This document shows positions 1-11,972 of a stretch of 64,000 nt of DNA, piece after piece (the first letter of the stretch is position 1; each line of letters starts with the position of its first letter). This DNA comes from Astrothelium macrocarpum (taxonomy: Eukaryota; Ascomycota; Dothideomycetes; Trypetheliales; Trypetheliaceae), in the NCBI GenBank assembly GCA_021030915.1, contig JAGEMR010000077.1, positions 81,040-145,039 on the forward strand, in the 5' to 3' direction. The notes under the pieces were generated by a model. That model did not search any database. It was given only the letters and a program-made list of their open reading frames with translations, and was not told the DNA's origin. A program made the translations under genes and the position numbers.

Positions 1-2589
1 GCCCCAGGTGTACTCGTTCCTGCCACAGTATCCTTTGCGAAAGCCTGAACACGAAGAATGAGTTCTTGACTCGCTTCATCATTGCCTTCCATCCAGTATG
101 TGTCAAACCAACTCTTGAGAATATTGACAACGCGAAATCGTATAGGCTTTTGCTTTTTATCAACCCATACGCGGTAATCTTCATTACTCAGACCTGCCGG
201 TGGTTGGATACTCCATCTCTTGACCAACATTTCAAAGAGTTCCGAGGCAGTTGTAAAGGATCGATACGTGAGTAAAAAGGTGTTGTTGAAAGACCAGTCT
301 AGGCGGTCATGTCTCGTTAGCTGCTCAACCAGACCAGTCAAGGTTCCACCACGAAGTTGAGGCGGATTGGTTTTCATGTCGTAGGCAATCTCGCCTTCAT
401 GATCCAGCCGTAGATATGGGGGAACATCCTCTACTTCCCGGACTGGCATGATCGGAGCAGGAACTTCGCCGAAAAACCTCTTGACTTTGGAGACATTGCC
501 ATTCTGATAGTTTTCAGGTATTGAATCAATACCTTCGGTAAATGACTGAGACTGGCCCACATCTGACAATAGTGGACGCTGAATCTTGGCCATGTTCCGC
601 GCATGTGCGTCGTAAATTGCTCCGCCATCAGTATTTCGGTTCTCGTCTCTTGGAAACGCCATACTCTGACGTTGTGGAACCATTTCCGACAACCTTTGTA
701 CGGTTGAAACTAGTTGAGTAGTGACGGTATCGAGATCCTTTCCAACAGCTCTGACGTTATTCATTCGATCCTCTAGAGACTCGCCTCTAATCTCGGCCCA
801 TTCATCGCTCAGAGGGCTAGCGACGGCCTGACAAGCAATGACAAGTTCGGAAATGAGGTCATAGATTTTCTGTTTCTGAAACTCAAAATCGATAATGACT
901 GCACTTTGTTGGTTGGATCGGAGAGCCGCGAGGTTCATGGACTCAACAGTCGAGATCCAAGGACGGTAAAACTCAATGACCTTCCCTCCCGCTTTGCAGA
1001 TGCTGTCCGATATAGATTGATGCCGCTGCGAGTTGACAATCTTATCTCGAAGGATTAGTTGTTCATCCAGCCGTCTTATGCTTGAGGAGATCATTTTTCG
1101 CAGTTCTTCGAGCCTATCAAGCAATCTTGCATCCAACTCCGCAGTGGGTTCTCCCGACCCGTCAAAGTCGTCTTGATCAATGAACGAGGACGAGGTCATG
1201 GGCTCATTTACAGCAAGACCATTACTTTGCCAGCTACCACCTGTATGGGCGCCGGCAACAAATCCAGGAGTAAGTCGAGGAATTTCTTCGCCACGCTGCT
1301 GTCTGGCGACCTCAACGTAACCATAGACACCATTGAGAACACCGTCAGCCTCTTGAAGACACTTTGTGTACGAGTCAGGAGCTGGCCAGTCTGCCGAAGC
1401 AATATGAGAGGATAAAACTAGTTTCGAGAACCTTGACATCATTTCTCGAAAGTGAGGGTAAAGAGCCTTGTTTGTTGAGATGATGGAGGGGTTCCCTGAA
1501 TGATTGTCTGTTGTGCCGGATCCTGCCGCAAGTAGCAGACGCAAATGGTCAGAGATATCCTCAGCTCTTTTGACAAAATCTGATCTTTCACCATTGTTAA
1601 TGGCTAGTCGGTATCGCTCAACAGACCGTCGCATATCTTCCACCATCCTATTCCAGGTCAATGGCACCGCATGGACATCGTCATAGAAACCTCGTGGGAT
1701 GTAGGCATTCACGGGGTTTCCAAGCGATCCGCTGGTAAAGGATGTCATCGTTGTGCCGTTGAGGGGTATTGATTGTTGCGCGATCGAGAAGCTTGACTCA
1801 TTGAGTTCAGCCTTTGACTTGGTCAGAGGAGAAGCAGCGCTCATTGAGTCCATAGAGGTTGCAGGAGAAACTCCATCAGAGACGTACGATCGGCGACGGT
1901 GGTGCTGAAGCAGGTTTAGTCAAAGCATAAAAGTAAACACAAAATGTAACACGTACTTTGAAATAAGGTTTGCCTTCAGCCTCAGATGCCGATACATCAT
2001 AATCCGTCTCTTCGTCACGCTCGAAGCCGCCAGCTAAAAGTTCTGGTGGCGGCTTAGTGCTTTCTGGGATTTGAACATTCGTGCGATCTCGTGGTCCAGT
2101 CTCAAGCAGTGAGGTTGGATTCTCAAGTGGGAGCTCCATGGTGCTGACGCCGGTAAGGGTATTAAAGTAAAAAAGGCGACCGTCAGGAGTGGCCTGAGGT
2201 ATCCAGAATGCGGCCTCTTCTTGGTCATTGCTTCCAGGCACCTCAGAAGGCATGTTGAAGTTTGTTTCCCTTGATCCACCGTTCAGCCGAGTCTCAGTGT
2301 AATCCTGGTCTGTGTATTCCTCCACTTCTTCCCCCTCCATGTCAGTGCCTGCTTGGTCGTCAAGACCATTTTCCGTTGAACGATGTACGACGGTGCAATA
2401 GTTGCTTGGAAACCAGCCTCGTATGCCATGGATGACGCCATCCCACCAACCAGACTCGAGTTGGGTTATGACCTGGATAACATCGCCTTGCCGGAAGCTC
2501 AAGCTGGTATGATCATCGGTCTCGTAGTCGTATAGGGCGCGTACGAACAATCCACCCGGAGGAGAGACTGTCCCAGAGTAGCCGTTCAT
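1..2589 (-). CDS. Cdc25-type Ras guanine-nucleotide exchange factor, C-terminus cut by window edge
   Basis: Activator of Ras GTPases at the plasma membrane, upstream of cAMP/MAPK signalling (family knowledge). Two exons are visible: 2589-1957, then a GTACGT...TTCAG intron, then 1904 to the edge with no stop, giving about 845 residues. Exon 1 has an SH3 domain near residues 12-70 (ALYDYE, WWDGV, GWFPSNY) and a WW-like module near 145-175. In the WW-like module the second Trp is replaced (STMELP). Exon 2 carries a long helical linker and then the RasGEF N-terminal module, read as LVEQLTRHDRLDWSFNNTF followed by LLTYRSF. The catalytic RasGEF domain should lie outside the window. The start chosen is MNGYSG at 2589; the frame is open further upstream but that part looks like leader. 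Cdc25 homologues usually have SH3 then RasGEF_N then RasGEF, which fits. Confidence 0.9.
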
Positions 2590-4162
2590 GGCGGATTTTG
2601 GAGAGGTAGGAGCTCGAGGAGGTTGAGGCGGACGGAAATCGATGTGTAGGAGTATAAAAGCCCTTGCAGACGACTCGCGCGACGCAGATCGTCTGGGGAG
2701 CAAAGTCATCCAGCCAAGCTCAGTGACGGCGCAACAATCGATGCGATTGCAGTTGGAGAGGACGAGTCGGCATGCAGGCTTGATTTGAGGGTCGAGCTTG
2801 TTGCATATGATTGCTGATATGCAAAGCACTGCCTAGGTATGCCGTCGGCTTGTTCCAACACGTGACTTGGGGTCTGGAAGTTGACGATCTAATCTACCTG
2901 CCCTACCTAACACCAAGATCCAGGCCCAAAAGCGCAGTTGATGTGCATGCCCCTATCACGGGGTGCTCAACACGGAAAAAGGGAATGTGTGTAGACTGGC
3001 TCAGCTGATTTCTTCCCCGCCAAATGACAGGTATTTCGGTATTTGAATAGCTACCTACACCCTCTCCAGTTTACCCATCATTTTCTATTCGTCGGCTCCC
3101 TCGGATGAAAGGTATTCTGCGACTCGCCTTGTGCGCGGCCATGCCCTTTCATCCATCGGCAATCGTCTTCGCTTTGTAAGACTCATCCACGTTAGTCACG
3201 CCTGGTCAATCTTCAGACTGAACGATTCACGAAGCATGCCAAAATGCGCTTGCTGGAACGTGGGCGACGAGTCATGAAATGCACCAGAACGCCAAGACCT
3301 CACAGTGCTCCTCCGTACAATGCCGTTGCACTAGCATCATCCTGACACCGGAATCTCCTCCGTAGAACAACAATGTGGCTCTAGACAAATTTGTGCTTCT
3401 TGATCTCATCATTGCCATTTGGCGGGGAAACTATTACCCCACTGCTCTTAGCGGATAATGATGCGATTCATCATTGAATCCATCGACGTTGGTATTATCA
3501 CGGTAGTCATATAGATCTCATGTATCTTAGCGGCATTGTTTACTTGCCATTGTAGCTGTTATAAACAAGACTATCAGCGTCTTTGGAAAAAGTCGACCGA
3601 CAAGTCGTCGAACTGTACATGATGCGTGGCTTCAAGAGCCTCTCAACATCACCCAAGTCTTCCACAGCATACAGCAAGTACATGCGACATTAATCACCGA
3701 CCCGTCTTGGAAGGAGGATTGGATCCTGGCTTCGGGAGAGGCGTGGAAAGTTCGATGCCCAGGGGTTGGTATGGGGTCTTGTATGGGACGGATCGAAAGA
3801 CTGCAAATCGAGTTCACATTGCCACTGTTTCCAAAACCAGCAAAGGGCCGAGCAGCTGAGACGGCCCCCCAAGTCCACATGGTTGACGGAGTAGGTACGG
3901 AGTGCCTCCTGAACAGCCGAATGGCCATGTGGGCAACCCTGATTTACTTCCTGCTAGTGTATGCATCTAACGCTTCGCGTGGAAACGGACTATTCTTCAA
4001 ACTCTGACGGTAGCTTCAAACAAGCAAAGACGCTGATAAGCCCTGGACTACCGCCAGTAAGGTTCTTGACCCGAAAGCCAAATTATTGGGAAGCATTGCA
4101 AAGAACTAATGGTGGGCATTACTTGCTAGGCTAGGATGGACACATGGTCTTGCCAAAGAGTT

Positions 4163-4181
4163 GACTAGACGGCGTCTAGTC
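4163..4181. promoter_or_regulatory. Perfect 19-bp dyad GACTAGACG-G-CGTCTAGTC
   Basis: The two 9-bp arms are exact reverse complements around a single central base. This is the form expected for a site bound by a dimeric regulator. It sits about 1.6 kb upstream of the RasGEF start and 1.85 kb upstream of the zinc-finger gene. I do not recognise the motif, so function is inference only. Confidence 0.3.
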
Positions 4182-5157
4182 CTGTACGCAGCGGCCTTCC
4201 TACCAACAAGCCATGTTTACGAGCAGGGCTATGTTGTTTGGGAGCCCACACCCATCTTGTGAAAGAATAAAATCCAAATACCCACGCGTAACAGTTCTTT
4301 TTCGCATATCCGGAAGCTTCCTTGACGGATTTATAATATCTTCATCTGAGACAATGCAAACGTAAGGCCGTCATCCATTTCACAAAAAAGAAGTTTGTGG
4401 AAGACCACGGCACGCAAACCCCAACGTACAGAATGAGAGGGTAACATTCAACAAGCCATATGACAGACGACTGCCCCTCCTTCGGCAGAGCTGGGGATTG
4501 AAACAGGATTCACGAATATCAGCTGGGTACGGCCCGTAGCCGGCAGTACTCCCTGGTATTGCGTATGATTTTTTACGAAATGAATGGGAGGCCCTAACGT
4601 TGGGCAACACTCGGTCTCATCAGTAAGATTTGACAACATTGCTAGATCGCCGAACATGGAGACTGACGTCCAAAGTTGTGGGCAATCAGATCACCATGGC
4701 AGGAATTAAGTGTGACAAGATCCATCGTTTCCCAGCCACCTTGCGGCAAATGAGCAGTAGGGCAGCAACAAGAGGGACACCGAGGCACGGGGAACGACGA
4801 TTAGTTCCCGGATCAAGCTAGGAATCCCTGTTACCAATTGCCAGGAACAAGCCAGCCAAAGGGATGATCAGTCCTTGACCGATCTTTCCAAGAGACGCCA
4901 CCGCGTGGGCTTCAAGACTGACGACGAACATTATGTCACCAACGGAGCATGCTATCTCGATGTGACGATGGTTTCAGCTCCGAAAAGGGGCCATGACGGC
5001 TGAAGAACATGGGCTGTCGTTCTATGGTGTTCCCCGCCATCAAAACGGTAATTTCTACACGTTTCAGGTCTAGCCTGGTTGGTTCGCGTCCCGATGAGGA
5101 AAGTCGGATAAGCGCTGTGAGACTTCTTTTTTGTGGTGGTTGGGCTGTGTTTGTTGT

Positions 5158-5181
5158 GTACCTACAGCTACACGTAGGTAC
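5158..5181. repeat. Short inverted repeat GTACCTAC / GTAGGTAC
   Basis: Exact 8-bp arms at 5158-5165 and 5174-5181 flank an 8-nt loop in the region upstream of the zinc-finger gene. It is followed by GTATGTACATGC. It could be a protein-binding dyad or chance. Confidence 0.3.
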
Positions 5182-6030
5182 GTATGTACATGCAGGGAGG
5201 TTCTTGTCAGCCGTGCAGATTCGACGGACTCCAAATCTATTGCTATGATGCATTTGGCGGTGACAGCGCATTGAGCATGAAAGCTCACAGGTTGAGTCGG
5301 TCAAGACCATGCCACGCGCTGAGGCGCCACCTGTGGGCAAAAAAAAAAAAAAGGCGAAAAGCACGGGGCGCACCCCAAGAAGCTTCCACGACGAAAGAGC
5401 AAGTGTGTTGCCGCTGCGCAACGTGGGCCTGAGGTTGCGCCACCCTCTGCTCTTCCGAACAGATCAATAGAGGAAGGAGGGTGTCGCGCGACAAAGGGAC
5501 GGGACGCAGGGACGGCGCAGCAGAAATATCGGACGGGGACTTGTCGGGAATGTTTGGAGGAGACACGAGACGCAGGTAGACGTAAGATGAGATGAGGGAG
5601 CGCGGGACAAGGCTGGCAGTGTGAGGCTGGAGCGCGGTGGTGGTAATTTTGAGTTTCGTTACGGAGCAACTCGAAACGGTTTAGAGCCACTGCGTCTCCT
5701 TTAGAGGGGCCCCCCCTCTTTTTCCATTTCCCAGATTCAGGTCTGTATACCCAAGCTGCCCTCATCCAGCGTGCAAGCCACCCATCATTTGGCCATCCTA
5801 GACACTGCAAGCTGTATCAGTCTGTGGACGGCCCCGCTTCGAGTCGCGCATACGTTCGCGAACCCCTCCTCCATCACATCCGTCCACGCTTCGGTCAATG
5901 AGAATACACCGGAATGCAACACGCGCACCAGCTCATCACCATCACCGCCGCGAATTAGTCCTCACGCGCCTCCGCTGGCAACGCGACATCTGCTGTCCTT
6001 TGTGAGCGATACAAGGGCACGAGTCTCTGG

Positions 6031-8761
6031 ATGCCGGCCTCCGCCATGACCGTCTTGCCCGCCACCTCAACATCGCCTACAGCAAGCCGGAAGCCGTCCG
6101 CCATGGCGCCCGAGAAGAAGTACAAGTGTCAGTTTTGCAATCGCGCATTCAGCAGGAGCGAGCATCGGAGCAGACACGAACGATCTCGTAAGTTTGATCC
6201 CCTCTGATCTCAAGTCGTCGCCGCGTCCGAAAAAAAAAAGGGCCGCTCTCACGCGAGCCCGTTCGCGGCGGGGCTGCAAAACGCGGGGAATATCACCAGC
6301 TCACTCTTCTCCCCGCAGATACCAAAGAACGTCCTTTCAAGTGCATGAAATGTCGAAGTACATTTGTGCGTCGCGACCTGTTGTTACGTCACGATAGAAC
6401 GGTCCACGCAAAAGATGGAGGTGTGCCACTCCACAGCGACGTCAAACGTCGGTCGGGCCCCAAGACTTCTCCCATCGCTGGGCCATCGAAGCCCGCTGTC
6501 GGCATCGATACCGCAACATTGGAGCAAATAGAAGCCAGCAGTGATGGCATGGTGGATATTGAGACGGCTGCCATGCTGATGACCAACTTCCACCACAAGG
6601 CAATGGCGAGCCAGGAGCCCGAGGGTGTTGGTGAAGCATCCGAGCCCATCATTTCGCCAAATGGTCCTGCTCTCCTAGAGCCTTCAGTTGCCTACAATCC
6701 TACCTCGGCCGTCCTGCCTCAAATGCCCTGGGATAACTTCATGCCACAGTCCGTCACTGAGCCAAAAGCTCATTCAATCTCCTCGAGTATCTCTGGCTCT
6801 CAAGACTCGTCGCAGATGTCCTTTAGCACGGGCACCACTGCACAACCGCATCTCAACCAGCTTCCACCTATTACTGAAACTCAAAACACTGTCGCAGATA
6901 TCCTTGCTCCTGCATTTCAATCGTTGACTAGCTCCATGCCTGTCTCAGGATTCGCAACCCCAGAAGCTTTATCGCCTCATCCCATGATGCTAGGTCCTGT
7001 ATCTCCTGTTGACTATCGTCGTTCACCAGGCCCCACGCAGCCACTCACTGTTGCCAAAGCGCCACAGCTCGCCTCAGAAGAAGAATGTGCCAAATTGTTC
7101 GAAAATATCAAGAAATGTGATGGAGAATCTGCCTTGCTCGATACTTTCCGTCTCCCAAGCATGTCGGTGGTAAATCGGTACCTCTCAACTTATTTCAACT
7201 TGTTACATCCGCATTTACCGTTCTTGCATCCTGCATCTTTTGTCCCGACAGAAGCGTCTGCGCCTCTTTTGTTGGCCATCCTATCCATCGGAGCTCTGTA
7301 CACGTTCGAACAGGATCATGCGTACATGTTTCATATTGGATCCAAAGTGCTTGTGAATCAGTTCCTGCAAAACAAAGAAAATTTCAGCTCCCGAAAGTGC
7401 CCGTTATGGGCTATGCAGAGCACATTGCTCAATATGATTTTTGCCAGCTGGAGTGGCGATCCAAAAGGCCTTGAGTGGGCATGTTCCGTGAAAAGTCTGG
7501 TGGCAAATGTAAGTTCCATACATTGAATCTATCAATCCTATCGCTAATTTCGTACAGATGGTTGATGGTAACCGGTACGAGTTGAAAAACCGCACCGATG
7601 CACGTGAAGAAGGTGCACAGCCATCTCACGAGGAGTGGATCGAGGACGAAGGCTGCAGGAGGACCTACTATGCAGTCTACATCTTCTTTGGCCTGCTAAC
7701 CTTAACTTACAATCATACGCCAGCCATTAGCTTCAACGAATTAGATACTCTCGAATTGCCGTCGTCAGAGTCTCTCTGGAGCTTTGGCCTCGCCGATACG
7801 GAATCATGGCGTGAATCTTTAACTGCGTCTACTGTCATCACCTTCCGAGAAGCACATGATAATTTGTTCCAGGGCGAGCAAGTTCGCTACAGCGCCTTTG
7901 CCACCAGGGTAATGATCAATGCCCTATTCCTCGAGGTGTGGTACCATAAACGCAGTCACGAAGCACTCCAAGACATTGTCACCGAGTACAAGTTGAGACT
8001 GGCGCTCGAAACATGGGAAAAGTCAATGGAGCTCTGCGAGCCCGAGACTGTCGTCGTCCAGCTTAGTGCTCCACATAAAGGTCACCCTCTAATTTTCAAC
8101 GCCATGGCGCTCTACCGCAACACTCGCGCACGTTTACTTGTGGACCTCAAGTCTGTCCAGGAGGCTTTGAGATATCATGATTCCTATGAGGTTGCCGCCG
8201 CCATGACCAATGCTCGAGACAGAGTAAAGCGGACCCAGGAAATGCTCAAGGTCATCCAGTTCTGTTTCGACTGCATTGAGGTAGCTGCTGTCCAGGGCAT
8301 CCGCTGGGTAGCGAGGACCTCGGCTACAAATTGGAGCGTCGAACATCCCCTCTGTGGCATGGATCTTATGGTCATTCTGACGCTGTGGCTTTATCGCCTA
8401 GAACATGACGAGGAGCCCGCAACCGAGGAAGAATTGGTCATGTACAACAAGCTACGGAATCTATTCGATGATGACTCGGTCAATGTCTATGGTGCGAAAT
8501 TGAGTTCTGTTGTTGCTAGATTGTGGGGTAGCATGATTGATGAAGTTGTCGTGTGGGGGTAAGTCTCGCAGTCTCAAGCTGTCTTGTTGATGTTGATTGC
8601 TAATGCTGTCCAGGATAACCAAGCTCATGGGTGAAGCGTTCAAACTCCATTCTCAGGCCTTGATCGGTTACGAAGATGATGCTTCGTCACGCTCTGGGTC
8701 GGCCACCCCCTCAATGACGTCCCATCGCGTTGAAGCGTTGGAGATGCAGACAGCTTACTAA
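6031..8761 (+). CDS. C2H2 zinc-finger transcription factor with fungal-specific regulatory domain
   Basis: Nuclear DNA-binding regulator. Four exons: 6031-6187, 6319-7508, 7558-8558, 8614-8761 (831 residues). Two tandem C2H2 fingers lie near residues 25-80. The first (YKCQFCNRAFSRSEHRSRH) ends just before intron 1. The second (FKCMKCRSTFVRRDLLLRH) begins exon 2, linked by a TKERP-type linker, so the intron separates the two fingers. A Ser/Pro-rich region follows. The fungal_trans (PF04082-like) domain then starts near the YLSTYFNLLHPHLPFLHPAS segment and runs through exon 3 (EGCRRTYYAVYIFFGL). The Adr1/TDA9 class of fungal regulators shares this finger-plus-fungal_trans layout, but the target genes cannot be told. 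The start is the first in-frame ATG after the stop at 5956; ATGs at 6046 and 6103 are alternatives. Confidence 0.9.
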
Positions 8762-9650
8762 CTGCTATGATTTGACGGCTGCTCTCCCTTTTTCTTGTTT
8801 TCATTGCACATACATAGAGCGATATTTCTGTTTGTGTTCGTCTCCTCTCGTGTTCCAGAAAGACTCACTCACTTTTCATTGTTTGCTGGAATGTATTTTC
8901 CCCACTGGTACGGACAGAACACCCACTGGTCAGGCTGGTCGGATACAAACCTCTGGACTTCTTCACGGAGGTCTCTTCTCTCGTCGTCTCCCTTGACATC
9001 ATATACCCAATACCCCGTCTCGTCTGTTGTTGCGTTACCAATATCGACACTACCAATTAATTACATCTACATCTAAGACCATACGTTGGCTGGCCCCATT
9101 CAAGTTGTCCTGCAATCTCCTCAAGCTCTCAACTTCATGGCGTCGATTTGGGATACAGTTTTAATAGTCCCGCGTTCAGCACTATCTCGCTTGTACCATG
9201 TTTGCTACTAGATTACAAGCTTCTGATCTTTTCCTTGGTGTGTTCAGAGTCAGGACGTTTGAAGGCAAAATATCGTATTTGCTTGCATAGCGTGGATTTA
9301 CTCGATTCTACCTGTATCATATAGGTCAAATGGATTTAAATTTAGTTGATCTTTCCAACACCGCTACCCAATCGGTGCAAGACTCATGGTGATCTTTGCA
9401 GACCGATGAGATCACGACTACTATTACATGGCAAGGTCAGACTACCAATTGTACAGCGGAGCGCTAGAAAAGCAAACCCTTCTTTTCAAAGGCCTCCAAG
9501 GAGAACGCGCGCGGTATTTGTCCATACAAATCAAAATTCCCGTTATTAGCACCATCCCGCAAAAGCTATGGGATTCGTGTCCCAGAACGCCCTTCGCATT
9601 GCAACTAACCCCACATTGTAAGAACAAATCGCTCCCAAAAGCTGACTGAC
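8762..9650. other. Convergent intergenic region (zinc-finger gene / CHS7)
   Basis: About 0.9 kb of 3' flanks of two converging genes. T-rich and CT-rich stretches are present, and no supported gene. No clear polyadenylation signal can be assigned. Confidence 0.5.
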
Positions 9651-10780
9651 TCAATAATGACTTCCGTATTTCGAGTTTCTCTCCGTTGTTGGGAAGTAGG
9701 TACTGCTGGCATATTCAGAGTCCTGGTATACGGTACCTCTTCGCTCGTCTTCAGGCAACAGTTCTTTGACTTCCCAATTATTCTGTTTGGTTCCCACACT
9801 GAACTCGAGGTCTTCCTTGGTGATGGAATCCCAATACTGTGAATCAATTAGCAAGAGCCTTGCCTGCGAAACCAAGAACCGGGAGGCACTGAAATTACCT
9901 TGTACACCATCATAACTGCCAACAAATTGCAGACGGTAGCAATGAACAAACCATCGACGTAGTGCTGCGTGTTCTCACAGATGGTATCACTGAAAACATA
10001 CAAGACAACCTGACCAATGATAAAGAAGAATACGCCAAAGCAGATGTCACCGAGTGGCCATCGATCCTGTAGCGTGTTACTAACCAACAGAATCTGCATG
10101 ACAACATATACGAAGAGGAAGATGGCATTGAAGACGTAGAGCACAACAAATAGACCAGTGGTGTTTGTTGGTCCCAATCCAGCCCAATTTTTAAACGTCA
10201 GAAGCGCAACGGCACCAGTAATAACAAAAGCACCCAGTGAAGAGAGTCGCAGCAGCCAGACGGATAGTGTGGTGCCATCTTCATAGAGTTGGAAGCCGAC
10301 GAAACCATTGATCATGAGACAGACGCAAAGAGAGGATGTGAGGGCAGCTTGGAGAGCGGCAAAGTAGGGAAAGGCACCACCGCCTGGAGGAACAACACCA
10401 GAGTCGAGGATAAGGCTGCAGACTGTGAGGAGCATATAGAGGTAGAAGAAGGTGGTGATTTCTTTGCGGCCTGGAGAGAGAAACATTTAGCGGAAGGACT
10501 ATAATAGCAACATTCAATGGGAGAGATTCCAGATAGACTTACCAACGGCAGTAAATTTGGACCGCACATGAATGATCATAATCACGGTCATAATGAGTGC
10601 AATAATATGTATGAAGCTCGCGGCGCCTTCAAATATGATGGTGTTTGCCAGTTCGATAGATCGCGCATAGCATGTTGCCTGGATTCCCGTTGCTCCAGAA
10701 AGGCTGGACGGAGGCCCAACTAGAACACAGAATGCAAGCGCCGTATTCTGGCATATCGTGTCGAAATCGCCAAAGCCCAT
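9651..10780 (-). CDS. CHS7: Chitin synthase export chaperone Chs7
   Basis: ER multi-pass membrane chaperone needed for chitin synthase III (Chs3 class) to leave the ER. Three exons: 10780-10543, 10470-9899, 9836-9651 (331 residues, close to the 316 of yeast Chs7). The N-terminus MGFGDFDTICQNTALAFC is the family hallmark. About seven hydrophobic segments follow, including the FIHIIALIMTVIMIIHV and GVFFFIIGQVVLYVF stretches. The C-terminal tail is hydrophilic and probably cytosolic. Introns are 72 and 62 nt with GTAAGT and GTAATT donors. No chitin synthase gene is adjacent. Confidence 0.96.
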
Positions 10781-11972
10781 AGTGAATGAGTTGAAGGAAG
10801 GATATTGACGAGTATGGCGGGAGGCTGGCTAGGCAAGGCGGCTTCAGGGGCCGGGAGGCTACCAGCCCAGTGTAAGAATTTATTCAGAGAAGAAATAAAG
10901 CGAATGTAGGAGAGAGAATAAGGAAATTAGGTGGTATGAGATGATGGATGCGAGAAGAATGGGTGCAGAGTGCCAGGAGAGAGCATTGAGGATGGTGTTT
11001 TGCCGAGTCGCTTTGTCTACGCCACAGCAACCCCTGCTGACCCGCGCGTTCCTCTCGTTTTCTCAATTGTTTACACGGCACTACTCAAACATTGTTATCC
11101 AGTTCGGCTTTGGGATGGAAAAAGGCATGCTCTTTTCTATAGCATCGATAAAATCCGAGAATAAAATATCTACTGATAAATATACCCTGCTTTAACCCGT
11201 ATCGCAATTCAGGCCAGCCATCACAACCCTGTCTCGAAGGACCAAAGCTTCAACTACTATTCCAAGAAAACAATGCGATACAGAGCCTACAAATGCGCCT
11301 GAATGAGAGCAATGCCTATCGTACAGACTTGCGGGATGTGTAGTATTACTCGGCAACGACTGATGATTTCGTTGCGAGAGTGCGAGCTACGATGCGAGCT
11401 AGAATGCGAGCGATATGCCTGCACGTGGATGATGCGGCCAATCTGAATATCGGAGGCTCTCACTAATAATAGTAAGCTAGTATAGTCTGCAAGGTCGGGA
11501 TTGAAGTTTGAGCCCATTGAGACAAATACGAGCCGCCCTAAGATATCTCTCGCCGGCTTACCCCTCGGCTGCACTCTACAACAGCCAATAACCAACAACA
11601 CTAGCATCAGTCAAGGCTTACCCAATGGCAAGCCACATTATAAACTGCAGCATAAATACATGCTGTTCGGCTTCTAACGGTTGGTACATTTGTACAAAAA
11701 CCTCAGATCCGTTTATGGATTCTGATGCTTTGTGGGACATCGTTGTTGACCAACCTGCTCATATCAGGGACAGCCTGGGACTCTAAGGAATCTGTAACCC
11801 CCGCCCTGGAGGATTCATTTGGTTCAGCGTCAATGCTCTGATCTGCCGTTAATTGATCAATTTTCCTTCAAAAAATTCTGAATCTCTATCCAATCGCGAG
11901 AATAATTGCAATCGAGAGTTGTTCTACTCAATTCTTCGCTCTGCGACGCTGAGTGAAAGAGCCACGAAGACA
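10781..11972. other. Divergent intergenic region CHS7 / ArAE-like gene
   Basis: About 1.2 kb with the promoters of two divergent genes. No supported coding frame. A frame on the minus strand near 11287-11607 has no recognisable domain and was not accepted. Confidence 0.5.

Larger units (their letters stand above)
2590..6030. other. Long intergenic region between two divergent regulatory genes
   Basis: No convincing coding exon is seen in about 3.4 kb. Short open frames lack family similarity, codon structure or plausible splice partners. It must contain the promoters and 5' leaders of the RasGEF (leftward) and the zinc-finger factor (rightward). Visible structure: a perfect dyad at 4163-4181, an 8-bp-arm hairpin at 5158-5181, and a 14-A run at 5339-5352. 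Confidence 0.6.

Noticed and set aside
1173..1686. Plus-strand frames in the RasGEF region
   Set aside because: They lie opposite a continuous minus-strand frame with clear RasGEF_N similarity.
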